From: an uncultured Anaerostipes sp.
Lineage (GTDB): Bacteria > Bacillota > Clostridia > Lachnospirales > Lachnospiraceae
Assembly: GCA_900756035.1 (NCBI GenBank)
Contig: CAAEIR010000266.1
Span: 1-37,734 of the forward strand
DNA length: 37,734 nucleotides
Direction: 5' to 3'
Shown here in pieces: positions 8,602 through 16,169 of the stretch; the stretch's first letter is position 1, and each line of letters begins with the position of its first letter. Both the position numbers and the translations under genes were made by a program. Under the pieces are notes generated by a model that saw nothing but the letters and a program-made list of their open reading frames with translations, was not told the DNA's origin and did not search any database.

Positions 8602-8615
8602 ACAGAGCAGTAAAG

Positions 8616-9590
8616 ATGAAGAAGAAAATAATTTGTTTGATGATGGTGTGCATGCTGATTTGTCTTCCGGGATGCCAGTTTATGGATCAGGCGTTGGGAT
8701 TATCAACAAGCTATGACAGCCATTATAAAAAAAACGAAGAACAGATAAAGGAAGTGGCGATTTCCGATCGCTGGCAGTCCAAGGGCTCTGATGTTGCCAT
8801 AATATCAAAGGAACAGGCACAGAGCAGTGATTATAAAGATGTGAAAGAAGCATTGCTGGTAAATAATACGACAAATCAGGTGATCGTCAGTCAGAAGGTT
8901 TTTGATCGTGCCTATCCGGCAAGCATTACAAAGATAATGACAGCGCTATTGACATTAGAACACTGCGATCTTCAAAAGACGGTAACAATCAAACACGATA
9001 TTACTTTTGATGATGCGGCGGCGATTGCGATTCATTTAAAAAAGGGTGATAAAATTACAATAGAAGCATTACTCAATGCCCTGATCGTAATGTCGGCAAA
9101 TGATGCGGCAGTCGCTCTGGGAGAGGAGATTGCGGGAAGCGAAAAGGCATTTGTAAAGATGATGAATGAGAGAGCAAAACAACTGGGTGCAACAAAGACT
9201 CATTTTGAAAATCCAAATGGTCTCCATCTTGGCAATCATTATACAACAGCTTATGATCTCTATCTTATTTTTAAGGAACTGACAAAGCATAATGAATTTT
9301 TTGATATTGCGGGAAAATCAAGCAGTACCATTGAATATACCGGTTCTAAAGGAGAAGTAAAGCGATATGACATGTCTACTACCAATCAGTATATTGCAGG
9401 AGAGTATAATCTGCCGCATCAGGTTTACATGATTGGGGGGAAAACCGGTACCACAACTCAGGCTGGTTCATGTTTAATTCTTCTGACAAAAAATGAAGAC
9501 GGAGAAGAATTTATTTCTGTGGTCTTAAAAGGAGAAACCAAGCCTGCGCTTTATCAGACGATGACGGATGTTTTATCAAAGGAAAACTAA
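8616..9590 (+). CDS. Lipoprotein D-alanyl-D-alanine carboxypeptidase (S11 family)
   Basis: Peptidase S11 low-molecular-weight PBP that removes the terminal D-Ala from peptidoglycan stem peptides. The N-terminus is a lipoprotein signal with lipobox LPGC (residues 17-20), so C20 should be lipidated and the enzyme held on the outer membrane face. The active-site motifs are complete: SITK at 103-106 (nucleophile S103), SAN at 160-162 and KTG at 276-278. At 324 residues it is shorter than typical DacA/DacF (380-440). It ends about 46 residues after KTG, so it lacks the PBP5 C-terminal domain and amphipathic anchor; the lipid anchor probably replaces it. The ribosome site is poor, and a possible terminator lies just upstream. 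Confidence 0.9.
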   Translation: MKKKIICLMMVCMLICLPGCQFMDQALGLSTSYDSHYKKNEEQIKEVAISDRWQSKGSDVAIISKEQAQSSDYKDVKEALLVNNTTNQVIVSQKVFDRAYPASITKIMTALLTLEHCDLQKTVTIKHDITFDDAAAIAIHLKKGDKITIEALLNALIVMSANDAAVALGEEIAGSEKAFVKMMNERAKQLGATKTHFENPNGLHLGNHYTTAYDLYLIFKELTKHNEFFDIAGKSSSTIEYTGSKGEVKRYDMSTTNQYIAGEYNLPHQVYMIGGKTGTTTQAGSCLILLTKNEDGEEFISVVLKGETKPALYQTMTDVLSKEN

Positions 9591-9591
9591 A

Positions 9592-10536
9592 ATGGAACGA
9601 TACCTAACTTACAGTAGCCATTTAAAAGAAATCTATGGAGAAAAAGTATATAAACTTCCGGTAAATCTGCCGGTGACATGTCCGAACCGGATGGAAGGAA
9701 GAGGATGTAGTTTCTGTGGCGGCGCCGGAACAGGATTTGAGGCTATGGATGCCGAAAATTCTGTAACAGAGCAGCTTTTAAAAACAAAAGAAAAAATATC
9801 AAAACGTTACAAAGCGAAAAAATTTATAGCATATTTTCAGAACTATACCAATACGTTTCTTTCCCTTCAAAAGTTTCGGTCTTATCTTACGGAGGCAGCA
9901 CAGACAGAAGATATTGCCGGTATTTCCGTATCCACAAGACCGGACTGTATTACGAGGGAATATCTGGATGTTATGAAAGAAATTTCGGGAGAATATAATC
10001 TTAAAATCACTGTAGAATACGGTCTTCAGACAGCAAATTATCACACTCTCCGACAGATTGACAGAGGACATACACTGGCAGAATATCTGGATGCAGTTTT
10101 GATGACAGCTCCTTATGGATTCGATATCTGCACACACGTGATTTTGAATCTTCCGGGAGATACTATGGAGGACGTCATTGAAACGGCAAAAATCCTATCC
10201 GCACTTCCCGTACAGATCGTAAAACTTCACTCCCTTTATATCCCTAAAGGTTCCAGGTTGTATGAGGATTTTGAACATGGTAAAATAGAATTATGTTCTG
10301 CGGATGAATATCTTAAGCGGCTCTGCCAGTTTATCTGCCACGTCCGGGGAGATATGGTGATTGAGCGGCTGTTTAGCAGGGTACCGAAGGAGGATGCATC
10401 CTTTTCTAATTGGGGAGTCAGCTGGTGGAAACTCAAAGATCAATTTGAAGAGATGATGGAAACCAATGACTGGAGCCAGGGATGCAAGGCAGACTATTTA
10501 GGCGGAGCGGCCCTCAGACGATGGAGGATCTCATAG
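9592..10536 (+). CDS. Radical SAM protein, YhcC/TIGR01212 type
   Basis: Member of the YhcC-like radical SAM family, whose substrate is not established as far as I know. The 314-residue protein carries the cluster-binding cysteines in CPNRMEGRGCSFC (CX7CX2C spacing) followed by GG. Later family stretches are FQNYTNT, STRPDC, YGLQTA and LHSLYIPKGS. Length matches E. coli YhcC (about 309). I chose the ATG at 9592, just after the carboxypeptidase stop, because an AAAGGAAA site sits upstream; an ATG eight codons earlier would overlap that gene. Its stop abuts the next gene's ATG directly (TAGATG), implying coupling. Confidence 0.85.
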   Translation: MERYLTYSSHLKEIYGEKVYKLPVNLPVTCPNRMEGRGCSFCGGAGTGFEAMDAENSVTEQLLKTKEKISKRYKAKKFIAYFQNYTNTFLSLQKFRSYLTEAAQTEDIAGISVSTRPDCITREYLDVMKEISGEYNLKITVEYGLQTANYHTLRQIDRGHTLAEYLDAVLMTAPYGFDICTHVILNLPGDTMEDVIETAKILSALPVQIVKLHSLYIPKGSRLYEDFEHGKIELCSADEYLKRLCQFICHVRGDMVIERLFSRVPKEDASFSNWGVSWWKLKDQFEEMMETNDWSQGCKADYLGGAALRRWRIS

Positions 10537-11910
10537 ATGGCAAAAAGGAAGAGAAAAAAAATACATTGGAACATAGGGCTTGTCATATTTGCAGTAATTT
10601 TTGTTTATCTGTTGATCAATGTGGTTTTATTTCTGGGGAAAAAGAAGCTCAGTGTATATAAAGTTACCGAGGACAAGATTACCAATACCTTATCTTTTAC
10701 GGGTATCGCTTTTAGAGATGAAAAACTTGTAGGGGCATCTCAGAGCGGATATATTACTTACTATGTGGAGGAAGGGAAGCGTGTAAAAAAGACAGGAACT
10801 TTATTTACTCTCGACAAAGATAAGAAGGTGCAGGAGGCTTTTGCCGAACAGGTGAAGGAACTGGAACGAAAGGGAAAAGTTACAGATGACCAGGAGATTC
10901 AGCAAAAGATTGCAGACTATCAATCAATTTACAGCGATCATAATTTTTCAGATGTCTATGACTTAAAATACGATCTGAAAAATGTCATTTTGAACCTGAA
11001 TGAAAAGTCCATGGAAACTGTTATTCAGGCGGTGGAGCAGAAAATGGGTTCCGAAAGTTTTCAGACGGTACACAGTCCTGCCAGTGGAATTGCAGTCTTT
11101 TATTCGGATTCTTTTGATGATAAAACACCGGAGGAAGTCAAAAATTCTGACTTTGATCAGACAAAATATCGAATTTCCCATTATAATACTTCAGATAAGG
11201 TGAAAAAGGGTGAAGTTGTTGCCAGAATCAGTCAGGATGAAAATTGGACGATTGTGATTCCATTGAGTGAAGAAGAATATCGGATGCTGAAAGATAAGAA
11301 TCAGGTATCGGTGCGTTTTGTTCAGGATGAAACAAAAGCCAGTGCCTCTGTTGAGGTTAAGAAAAAAGGCGGAGATTATTTCGGATATCTAAGTTTTGAT
11401 GACTATGCGGTGCGCTACATCAGTGATCGTTATCTGGAAATTGATGTGACACTGGATTCTTACAAAGGACTCAAGATTCCGAACACGGCAATCGCGAAAA
11501 AGAGATTTTATCAGGTGCCGGTAAGTTTTCTGTCTAAGGGAAATAATAGTACCGAAGAAGGATTTAGTGTTCGCAGTACCAGCGATGACGGCGAGGTAAC
11601 CGTAGAGCAGAAAAATTATAAGATTTATAAGAGAACGGAAAAATATTGCTATCTGGACCCGGAAGAAGTGGGAGAGAATGTAGTACTTCAGTCTATGGAT
11701 TCTGACAAGACGTTTCTGGTCGAAACTACCAAAAGCCTCGAAGGTGTGTACTGTACGAATCAGGGATATGCAGACTTTCGGCCGATTGAGATTCTTACCA
11801 AAAAGGATGACTACTCAATCATTGAGAACGATACGGAATACGGAATTGGACGATATGACTTTGTAGTTCTTGACAGCACGACGATCAAAGAAAACCAAAT
11901 GATTTATTAG
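10537..11910 (+). CDS. HlyD/RND-adaptor-like membrane protein
   Basis: A 457-residue protein with a very basic N-terminus (AKRKRKKIHW), one membrane segment at about 14-36 and a large extracytoplasmic part. Two half-motifs resemble the split biotinyl-lipoyl fold of membrane fusion proteins: GYITYYVEEGKRVKKTG near residues 72-90, and SPASGIAV with DKVKKGEVVARIS further on. Between them lies a short, mostly helical segment instead of a long hairpin. No pump or ABC partner is adjacent. It sits between a radical SAM gene and yggS-sepF, so a role in the envelope or division is possible by context only. Confidence 0.65.
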   Translation: MAKRKRKKIHWNIGLVIFAVIFVYLLINVVLFLGKKKLSVYKVTEDKITNTLSFTGIAFRDEKLVGASQSGYITYYVEEGKRVKKTGTLFTLDKDKKVQEAFAEQVKELERKGKVTDDQEIQQKIADYQSIYSDHNFSDVYDLKYDLKNVILNLNEKSMETVIQAVEQKMGSESFQTVHSPASGIAVFYSDSFDDKTPEEVKNSDFDQTKYRISHYNTSDKVKKGEVVARISQDENWTIVIPLSEEEYRMLKDKNQVSVRFVQDETKASASVEVKKKGGDYFGYLSFDDYAVRYISDRYLEIDVTLDSYKGLKIPNTAIAKKRFYQVPVSFLSKGNNSTEEGFSVRSTSDDGEVTVEQKNYKIYKRTEKYCYLDPEEVGENVVLQSMDSDKTFLVETTKSLEGVYCTNQGYADFRPIEILTKKDDYSIIENDTEYGIGRYDFVVLDSTTIKENQMIY

Positions 11911-11960
11911 AGTGTGTCTGAAGCAACTTGAGAGATTTTTACGAAAAGGAAGTGGGAAAT

Positions 11961-12656
11961 ATGTTAATAGATCGTTATCAGGAAGTAAAAAATAATGTAA
12001 AAGAGGCATGTGCACGTGTGGGGCGTGATCCCAAAGAGGTTACAGTAATTGCCGTAAGCAAGACCAAACCACTTGAAATGGTAGAAGAGCTGCGTAAACA
12101 TAAAGTTTTGGATTTTGGGGAAAACAAGGTTCAGGAATTAAAAGATAAGTATGAGAACATCAGCTGGCCGGTTCGATGGCATTTGATTGGACATCTGCAG
12201 ACAAACAAGATCAAATATATTGTAGATAAGGTGGCATTGATTCATTCTGTAGATTCCATGAAACTTGCGCAGATGATTGACCGGGAAGCAGAAAAACATC
12301 AGATGAATGAAGTTCCGATATTAATTCAGGTAAATTTTGCGCAGGAAGACAGTAAGTTTGGATGCAGCCCGGAAGATGCCTTTGGCCTGATTGAGGAAGT
12401 ATCAAAACTGGAACATGTAAAGATCAAAGGGTTGATGCAGATTGCTCCATTTGTGGAAAATCCGGAAGAAAACCGGAAGTATTTTAAGGCGATGAAGCAA
12501 TTATCTGTTGACATCAACAATAAAAACTTTGATAATGTAGATATGAATATACTCTCTATGGGAATGACCAATGACTATGAGGTTGCAGTGGAAGAGGGAG
12601 CCACAATGATCCGGGTCGGAACGGCAATTTTCGGAGAGCGCAATTATAGCATTTAG
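11961..12656 (+). CDS. yggS: PLP homeostasis protein YggS/YlmE (PLPBP family)
   Basis: Single-domain pyridoxal-phosphate-binding protein that affects vitamin B6 and amino-acid balance rather than catalysing a known reaction. The PLP lysine is K34 in VIAVSKTKP. Other family stretches are DFGENKVQEL, WHLIGHLQTNK, LIQVNFAQEDSKFG, GLMQIAP, LSMGMTNDYEVA and the final RVGTAIFGER. The 231-residue length is standard. I chose the ATG at 11961 after an AAAGGAAGTGGG site over an upstream in-frame TTG at 11928. It lies directly before sepF, the usual gram-positive ylmE-ylmF arrangement. Confidence 0.95.
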   Translation: MLIDRYQEVKNNVKEACARVGRDPKEVTVIAVSKTKPLEMVEELRKHKVLDFGENKVQELKDKYENISWPVRWHLIGHLQTNKIKYIVDKVALIHSVDSMKLAQMIDREAEKHQMNEVPILIQVNFAQEDSKFGCSPEDAFGLIEEVSKLEHVKIKGLMQIAPFVENPEENRKYFKAMKQLSVDINNKNFDNVDMNILSMGMTNDYEVAVEEGATMIRVGTAIFGERNYSI

Positions 12657-12669
12657 CGGAGGAAGATCG

Positions 12670-13215
12670 ATGAAGGGTACAGTTGACAAATTGCTGAACT
12701 TTATGAAGCTTACAGAAGATGAAGAATACGATGAAGAGTATGAAGAATATGAAGATGAGGATGAAGAAGAGGAAGAACGCTCAGGATTTTCATTCTTTAA
12801 GAAAAAAGAACAGCCGGCAGAGGAAGAAGAGGCAAAGGTTGTCAGCCAGCCTTTTGATACAAGCAGAGAAGCAAGGAAACGCAAATTTACCAGTGCAGGA
12901 AGCAGTAAGGTGGTTTCTATGAATGGAAGAGGAGTCAAAGTCTATGTTATTAAGCCTCAGGATTTTGCAGAGGCGCAGACGGCGGCAGATTTCCTGAGAG
13001 AAGGAAGAACGGTTGTGATCAATCTGGAAGGAGTGGAACTTACCATTGCCCAGAGAAGCATTGACTTCATTGGCGGAGCGACCTATGCGATTAACGGAAC
13101 GCTTCAGGCAGTGTCTAACAATATTTTTATTGCGGCACCGGACAGCATCGAGATTAACGGAGATTTAAAGAATGAGATCATGAATAAGAATACGATCTCG
13201 CCACAATTAAAGTAA
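12670..13215 (+). CDS. sepF: Cell division protein SepF
   Basis: Membrane-bound FtsZ anchor that forms rings and aligns FtsZ filaments at the septum. The 181-residue protein starts with an amphipathic helix (about residues 1-15, with LLNFMKLT). A long acidic linker (about 17-40, almost all E, D and Y) follows, then a basic patch. The SepF domain lies at about 92-170, with VKVYVIKPQDF, VVINLEGVE, RSIDFIGGATYAINGTLQ and IFIAAPDSIEI. A GGAGG site precedes the ATG, 13 bases after yggS. YlmG, often next to SepF, is not encoded here; ylmH follows directly. Confidence 0.95.
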   Translation: MKGTVDKLLNFMKLTEDEEYDEEYEEYEDEDEEEEERSGFSFFKKKEQPAEEEEAKVVSQPFDTSREARKRKFTSAGSSKVVSMNGRGVKVYVIKPQDFAEAQTAADFLREGRTVVINLEGVELTIAQRSIDFIGGATYAINGTLQAVSNNIFIAAPDSIEINGDLKNEIMNKNTISPQLK

Positions 13216-13223
13216 GGGCGGAC

Positions 13224-13979
13224 ATGAAGGAAGAAGAATTATTGCAAAGGCGCCTTAGGGAACTGGCTGATAGAGCATACAGTCAAAATGTGTATACATA
13301 CACTCATTTTCTCAATGAATATGAACAGAATCTCTACAGAGAGATGAAACAGGAGCTTTCATATGCAGAGCCTTCCCTTGTCGGAGGGCATAAGCATTAT
13401 ACGAGAGCTTTTGTTATGTTCGGATCTGAAAATATGTTTGGGTATCCAGGTGAGATTCCGTTGGTATGTGCCAAAATCTCACCTGTTTTTAAAAAGTATG
13501 TCCAGGAGCTTAATCACAGAGATTATCTGGGTGCGATGATGAATCTTGGAATTGAGAGACACCAGATTGGAGATATTCTTGTAGATGAGGAATCTGCCTG
13601 TGTTTTTGGTTTCCCTCATATTGGGAAACTTTTAAAGGAACAGCTTTTTAAAGTTCGCAATACCAGTGTTTGTGTTGAAGTGGTGGAATTTGAGGATACA
13701 GGATTTGTTCAGAAGTATTTGAGAAAAGAAGGCTTTGTGGCATCCATGCGTTTGGACGTGCTGGTTTCTATGGCATTTGGCGTCTCAAGGACGGCAAGCG
13801 ACAAACTTTTAAAGGGACAAAAAGTATTTCACAATGGGAAACTCAGTATTTCCGGTGGACAAAAGATAAAACAGGAGGATATCATATCTGTAAGAGGTTA
13901 TGGGAAGTTTCTGGTAGAAAAGTTAGGAAAACAGTCGAAGAAAGGGCGTCAGTTTATAACATTGGCGGTGTTTCAATAG
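13224..13979 (+). CDS. ylmH: YlmH-like S4-domain RNA-binding protein
   Basis: RNA-binding protein of the YlmH family, in Firmicutes encoded with the division cluster and linked to ribosome-associated functions. The 251-residue protein has an N-terminal region with YTHFLNEYEQ, a central part containing MNLGIERHQIGDI (a family hallmark at about residues 108-120), and an S4 domain at about 173-235 with RLDVLVSMAFGVSR and KVFHNGKL. The start lies 8 bases after sepF, with only a weak AGGGCGG-like site. The stop is 10 bases before divIVA. Confidence 0.9.
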   Translation: MKEEELLQRRLRELADRAYSQNVYTYTHFLNEYEQNLYREMKQELSYAEPSLVGGHKHYTRAFVMFGSENMFGYPGEIPLVCAKISPVFKKYVQELNHRDYLGAMMNLGIERHQIGDILVDEESACVFGFPHIGKLLKEQLFKVRNTSVCVEVVEFEDTGFVQKYLRKEGFVASMRLDVLVSMAFGVSRTASDKLLKGQKVFHNGKLSISGGQKIKQEDIISVRGYGKFLVEKLGKQSKKGRQFITLAVFQ

Positions 13980-13989
13980 GAGGATAAAT

Positions 13990-14571
13990 ATGATTACACC
14001 AGTTGAAGTATTGGGAAAAGAACTAAAAAGAGGGTTTGGATATAAGGCAGTGGAAGTGGACGAATTTCTGGAAAACCTTGCAAGAGATTATGAAAAGGTA
14101 TATAAAGAAAATAACGAACTTCGAGAGAAGGTATCTGCACTGACAGAAAACTTAAATCACTATCGTACCATTGAGGAATCTTTGAAACGTGCATTGGTTC
14201 TTGCAGAGGAAACTTCAAAGGAAACCATTGAAAATGCTAACAGAACGGCACAGTCTATGGAGGAAGAAGCTTCCAGAAACGCTTCTGATCTTGTTCGTCA
14301 GGCAGAACGTGAAGCGGAGCAGATTACGGTCAGCGCCAAGGAAGATTTTGAGGCTGAGAAAGCAAAGCAGATGGCAGAGATTGAGAACTATAAAAAACTC
14401 ATCGGGAAATTGAAGAGTGACTATCATAGTTATAAATCCAGAATGATGCAGTTTATCGGCGGTCAGATGGATATTTTACAGAATCCGATTTATGAGATGG
14501 AATTTCAGATTGCAGGAGAAGAAGAAAAAGAGGAGCAGGATGAAGCTTATGAACAATTTGGAAACGAATAG
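13990..14571 (+). CDS. divIVA: DivIVA-domain protein
   Basis: Coiled-coil protein that binds negatively curved membrane at poles and septa and recruits partner proteins. The N-terminal DivIVA domain (about residues 1-60) opens with MITPVEVLGKELKRGFGYK and the pattern VDEFL. A long coiled coil continues to about residue 160, rich in A, E, K and Q. The last 20-odd residues are acidic. Length (193) is typical for the short clostridial form. It starts after a strong AGGAGG site, and its 3' end overlaps the start of aroB by about 32 bases. Confidence 0.93.
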   Translation: MITPVEVLGKELKRGFGYKAVEVDEFLENLARDYEKVYKENNELREKVSALTENLNHYRTIEESLKRALVLAEETSKETIENANRTAQSMEEEASRNASDLVRQAEREAEQITVSAKEDFEAEKAKQMAEIENYKKLIGKLKSDYHSYKSRMMQFIGGQMDILQNPIYEMEFQIAGEEEKEEQDEAYEQFGNE

Positions 14572-15649
14572 CAGTATTGAAATCTGCAATGGAGAAAAAA
14601 AACTATATGATATTTTGCTCAGAGATTCTTTTGATGATCTGATCGAAGCTTTGGACTTTTTAAATCTTGAGAAAAAGAGGGTGTGTATTGTTACAGAGAG
14701 CAATGTGGCGCCGATTTATCTTCGGAAGGTTTATGAGCTGGTTTCAAAGTGCGCTGCAAAAACAATTACATTTAGTTTTAGTGCAGGAGAAGCACATAAA
14801 CAGTTAAAAACCATAGAAACCCTGTATGAACATCTGATTAAAAATCACTTTGACCGTCAGGATCTTTTAATTGCTCTGGGCGGAGGTGTTGTAGGAGATA
14901 TGACAGGGTTTGCAGCGGCAACTTACCTGCGGGGCATTGATTTTGTTCAGGTACCGACGACACTGCTTTCTCAGGTAGACAGCAGCATCGGAGGAAAAAC
15001 CGGAGTTGATTTTCAGCAGTACAAAAATATGGTAGGAGCATTTCATCAGCCAAAGCTGGTTTATATTAATACGGAAACTTTAAAATCTCTTCCGGAGAGA
15101 GAATATTATTCCGGAATGGGTGAGGTAATCAAACACGGTTTGATCAAAGACAGGGAATATGATCAATGGATTAAAGATCATATTTCACAGATTAAAGACC
15201 GGGATCAGGAGATCCTTCGGGAGATGATTTATCGAAGCTGTCAGATCAAAGGCGGTGTGGTGGAACGCGATCCAAAAGAGTCAGGAGAGAGAGCGTTACT
15301 GAATTTCGGACATACTCTTGGACATGCCATTGAAAAATTAATGAATTTTCAGTGGCTCCACGGAGAATGTGTTGCTGTGGGATGTCAGCTTGCGGCAGAG
15401 ATTTCCGTGAAAAAGGGAAATATTACAGCACAGGAGAGTATGGAGATTCGAAAAACTTTTGAACAGTTTAATCTTCTAAAGTCACTGGAAGGCCTGAATC
15501 CGGAGGAAATTATACAGACAACCAAATCCGATAAGAAGATGGTAGGAAAACAAATTAAGTTTGTTCTGCTTCAGTCTGTGGGAGAAGCTTATATTGATCT
15601 GAATGTCACAGAGGAAGAGATGAAAAGCGTATTGGAGCAGTGGGATTAG
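14540..15649 (+). CDS. aroB: 3-dehydroquinate synthase AroB
   Basis: Second step of the shikimate pathway: DAHP to 3-dehydroquinate, using NAD and a divalent metal. The NAD-binding and active-site region reads ALGGGVVGDMTGF, followed by QVPTTLLSQVDSSIGGKTGV. Metal ligands fit E195 (GMGEVIKHG), H258 (GHTLGHAIE) and H274 (LHGEC), with spacing close to known enzymes. Length from this start is 369 residues, close to the usual 350-370. I chose ATG 14540 because AGGAG lies 4 bases upstream; ATG 14549 is an alternative. It overlaps divIVA in another frame, and no other aromatic-pathway gene is nearby. Confidence 0.93.
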   Translation: MKLMNNLETNSSIEICNGEKKLYDILLRDSFDDLIEALDFLNLEKKRVCIVTESNVAPIYLRKVYELVSKCAAKTITFSFSAGEAHKQLKTIETLYEHLIKNHFDRQDLLIALGGGVVGDMTGFAAATYLRGIDFVQVPTTLLSQVDSSIGGKTGVDFQQYKNMVGAFHQPKLVYINTETLKSLPEREYYSGMGEVIKHGLIKDREYDQWIKDHISQIKDRDQEILREMIYRSCQIKGGVVERDPKESGERALLNFGHTLGHAIEKLMNFQWLHGECVAVGCQLAAEISVKKGNITAQESMEIRKTFEQFNLLKSLEGLNPEEIIQTTKSDKKMVGKQIKFVLLQSVGEAYIDLNVTEEEMKSVLEQWD

Positions 15650-15653
15650 AACG

Positions 15654-16169
15654 ATGAAGAGACATATTCGTATTTTTTTCATAATACTTATACTGCTGGT
15701 CATTGATCAGGCAACAAAGATGTGGGCACTGACACAGCTGCAGGGAAGTGCGGGAGTTTCACTGATTTCCGGGGTATTTGAATTTCAGTATCTGGAAAAT
15801 CGCGGTGCTGCTTTTGGGATTCTCCAAAATCACAGAGAGTTGTTTTTGATCATGACAGTTGCGGCAGGTGCACTTTTGACATATTTTTATGTAAAGATGC
15901 CGGATTCAGGGAAATACACACCATTGAGGTGCTGCTATGTGGGATTGATGGCAGGCGCCGTTGGTAATCTGATTGACCGGATGTTTCGGGGATATGTGAT
16001 TGATTTTCTTTATTTCCGTCTGATCGATTTTCCTATTTTCAATGTGGCGGATATTTATGTGACAGTGACGGTGGTAATCCTTTTGCTTTTGCTGCTGTTT
16101 TACTATAAAGAGGAAGATCTTGCCGTTTTTGGCAGGAAGGAGACTCATGGAAGAGATAATAGAGCTTAA
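15654..16169 (+). CDS. lspA: Lipoprotein signal peptidase (signal peptidase II)
   Basis: Membrane aspartic protease that cleaves signal peptides from prolipoproteins after lipidation. The 171 residues show four membrane segments. The catalytic aspartates are D108 in GNLIDR and D133 in FNVADIYV, and the conserved NRGAAFG lies at about residues 50-56. Length is normal. It starts 4 bases after the aroB stop and overlaps rluD by 23 bases. The lipoprotein carboxypeptidase upstream is one likely substrate. Confidence 0.96.
   Translation: MKRHIRIFFIILILLVIDQATKMWALTQLQGSAGVSLISGVFEFQYLENRGAAFGILQNHRELFLIMTVAAGALLTYFYVKMPDSGKYTPLRCCYVGLMAGAVGNLIDRMFRGYVIDFLYFRLIDFPIFNVADIYVTVTVVILLLLLLFYYKEEDLAVFGRKETHGRDNRA

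Noticed and set aside
12501..12938. Minus-strand open frame of 145 codons with a long serine tract
   Set aside because: It is the reverse of the acidic GAA/GAT-rich linker of sepF and the end of yggS. It has no ribosome site and no recognisable domain.
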